This document shows, one piece after another, positions 4,882 to 5,598 of a stretch of 5,598 nt of DNA (positions are counted from its first letter, which is position 1; each line of letters opens with the position of its first letter). Origin of the DNA: JBQCEE01 sp051960575. GTDB lineage: Bacteria > Actinomycetota > Actinomycetes > Mycobacteriales > Jatrophihabitantaceae. The notes below the pieces were generated by a model. That model saw nothing but the letters and a program-made list of their open reading frames with translations. It was not told the origin of the DNA and ran no database searches. The stretch is taken from NCBI RefSeq assembly GCF_051960575.1, contig NZ_JBQCEE010000364.1, forward strand, positions 1 to 5,598, in the 5' to 3' direction. The translations under genes and the position numbers were made by a program.

Positions 4882-5598
4882 CCCCTCTGTGTCAAGACGC
4901 AGCTGGGACGGCTGTTCTAGGCTCCGCGGTGGCGGGTTCGGGAAGTGACTGATCCGAAGAGTCGGCGACGGGATGTGAGCCGGCCGCGCTGGATTGAACA
5001 GTCGTGCCCGGGTGTCCTCCCGGACCCGCCGCAGCGTTGATCATGTCGTTGACCATGGTGCGGTAGACGACGTCGGACAGACGCCGTTTGAGGCAGCGCA
5101 TCGCCTCCAGGCCGTTCTTCTTGTTGCCGCGAAGCCGCTGGTAGTACGCCTGCCCTTCGCTGGGGTGGCGGAGCTGGGCTGTGGCCATGACGTGCAGGAC
5201 ATGGTTGATCTGCCGGTTCCCGCCACGAGACAGCCGGTGTCGAACGACGTCGCCGGAAGAGGCGTCGACCGGGGCGGTGCCGGTCCAGGACGCGAAGTGG
5301 CCCTTGGTCGGGAAGCGGGTGATGTCGCCGACCTCGACCAGCAACCGGGCGGCGCCGGTCGGGCCGATGCCGAACAGGCCGGTGAGGCCGGTGCCGGTCT
5401 CGGCCAGCAACGCGGTCAACTCCTTGTCGGCGGCCTTGCGGCGGGCGTAGATCCGCTCGAGGTCGCTGATCAGCTCGGCCGCGACGCGGCGGCGGGTCTT
5501 GCCGGCGACGTCACGGGGTCGCACGGTGGCCAGCAGCGCTTTGGCCTGTGCAGCGGACAGGTCTTTCTTCGCGCCGCCAGGGATCAGTTCCAACATCA
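4882..5598 (-). mobile_element. IS110-family insertion sequence, 3' portion (continues past window)
   Basis: The element is recognised from its transposase. The left boundary shown here is an estimate: about 10 bp after the transposase stop, where a TTGACACAGAGGGG stretch on the minus strand gives way to the flanking 14-bp repeat. IS110 elements lack conventional terminal inverted repeats and usually make no target duplication, so the end cannot be fixed by inspection. In the IS110 subgroup the bridge RNA is encoded upstream of the transposase, which would be to the right of this window. Confidence 0.65.
4892..5598 (-). CDS. IS110-family transposase, C-terminal part (5' end outside window)
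   Basis: About 234 residues from an internal Met are visible, ending at TGA 4892-4894, and the frame is open at the window edge. A coiled-coil-like linker (RRRVAAELISDLERIYARRKAADKEL at visible residues 36-60) precedes the Transposase_20 (IS116/IS110/IS902) domain. That domain shows LFGIGPTGAARLLVEVGD, RFPTKGHFASWTGTAPVDASSGD and HRLSRGGNRQINHVLHVMA. Conserved serines are at visible positions 114 (SGD) and 123 (LSRGGNR); by analogy with the family the SG serine is probably the catalytic one. The DEDD/RuvC-like N-terminal domain lies outside. The last 50 residues are a low-complexity Pro/Ala/Ser tail. The enzyme uses a bridge RNA to recombine donor and target DNA. No internal disruption is seen. 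Confidence 0.92.
   Translation of the reverse strand, partial: MLELIPGGAKKDLSAAQAKALLATVRPRDVAGKTRRRVAAELISDLERIYARRKAADKELTALLAETGTGLTGLFGIGPTGAARLLVEVGDITRFPTKGHFASWTGTAPVDASSGDVVRHRLSRGGNRQINHVLHVMATAQLRHPSEGQAYYQRLRGNKKNGLEAMRCLKRRLSDVVYRTMVNDMINAAAGPGGHPGTTVQSSAAGSHPVADSSDQSLPEPATAEPRTAVPAAS

Noticed and set aside
5181..5450. Plus-strand 89-codon frame inside the IS110 transposase
   Set aside because: Antisense to a confident transposase domain, with no family resemblance.

Overview
The window looks like a chromosomal segment from a high-GC actinomycete. The flanking genes are very G/C-rich at third codon positions, GTG starts are used, and the gene families (S9C-type peptidase, DHA2-type MFS exporter, Xis-like HTH protein, IS110 transposase) are typical of that phylum. 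The species cannot be fixed from the sequence alone.

Left part (1-2767), host backbone. The tail of an unidentified rightward gene overlaps, by GTGA, a complete 650-aa prolyl-oligopeptidase-family (S9) serine peptidase with an intact triad. The peptidase converges on the 3' half of a DHA2/EmrB-type MFS exporter gene on the minus strand. Between them is a perfect 21-bp inverted repeat, probably a bidirectional terminator. The MFS homology stops abruptly at about 2767, and the 5' half of that gene is not in the window.

Middle part (about 2768-4881), an apparent integrated element or island with visibly less extreme base composition. It starts with a short non-coding stretch containing five directly repeated hexamers at an exact 10-bp spacing, then a hairpin, then a 73-aa excisionase-like HTH gene on the minus strand. 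No integrase accompanies it. A palindrome-rich divergent control region separates it from an XRE-family regulator on the plus strand. Next comes a rightward cassette of four small, mostly two-helix membrane proteins (70, 108, 84 and 83 aa). Genes 1/2 and genes 3/4 are joined by ATGA stop/start overlaps. The fourth gene carries an apparent 1-nt frameshift that removes its second membrane helix. A bulged hairpin follows at the position expected for the terminator of the restored gene. I do not recognise a function for the four small proteins.

Right part (about 4882-5598). The C-terminal two-thirds or so of an IS110-family transposase lies on the minus strand and runs off the window edge. A 14-bp sequence next to its apparent end is repeated exactly upstream of the membrane-protein cassette.

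Reading: a housekeeping peptidase/exporter locus was interrupted by a small element with xis and XRE control genes and a compact membrane-protein cargo, and an IS110 element later settled at or near its cargo end. The element boundaries, the role of the cargo and the link to the regulator are inferences.
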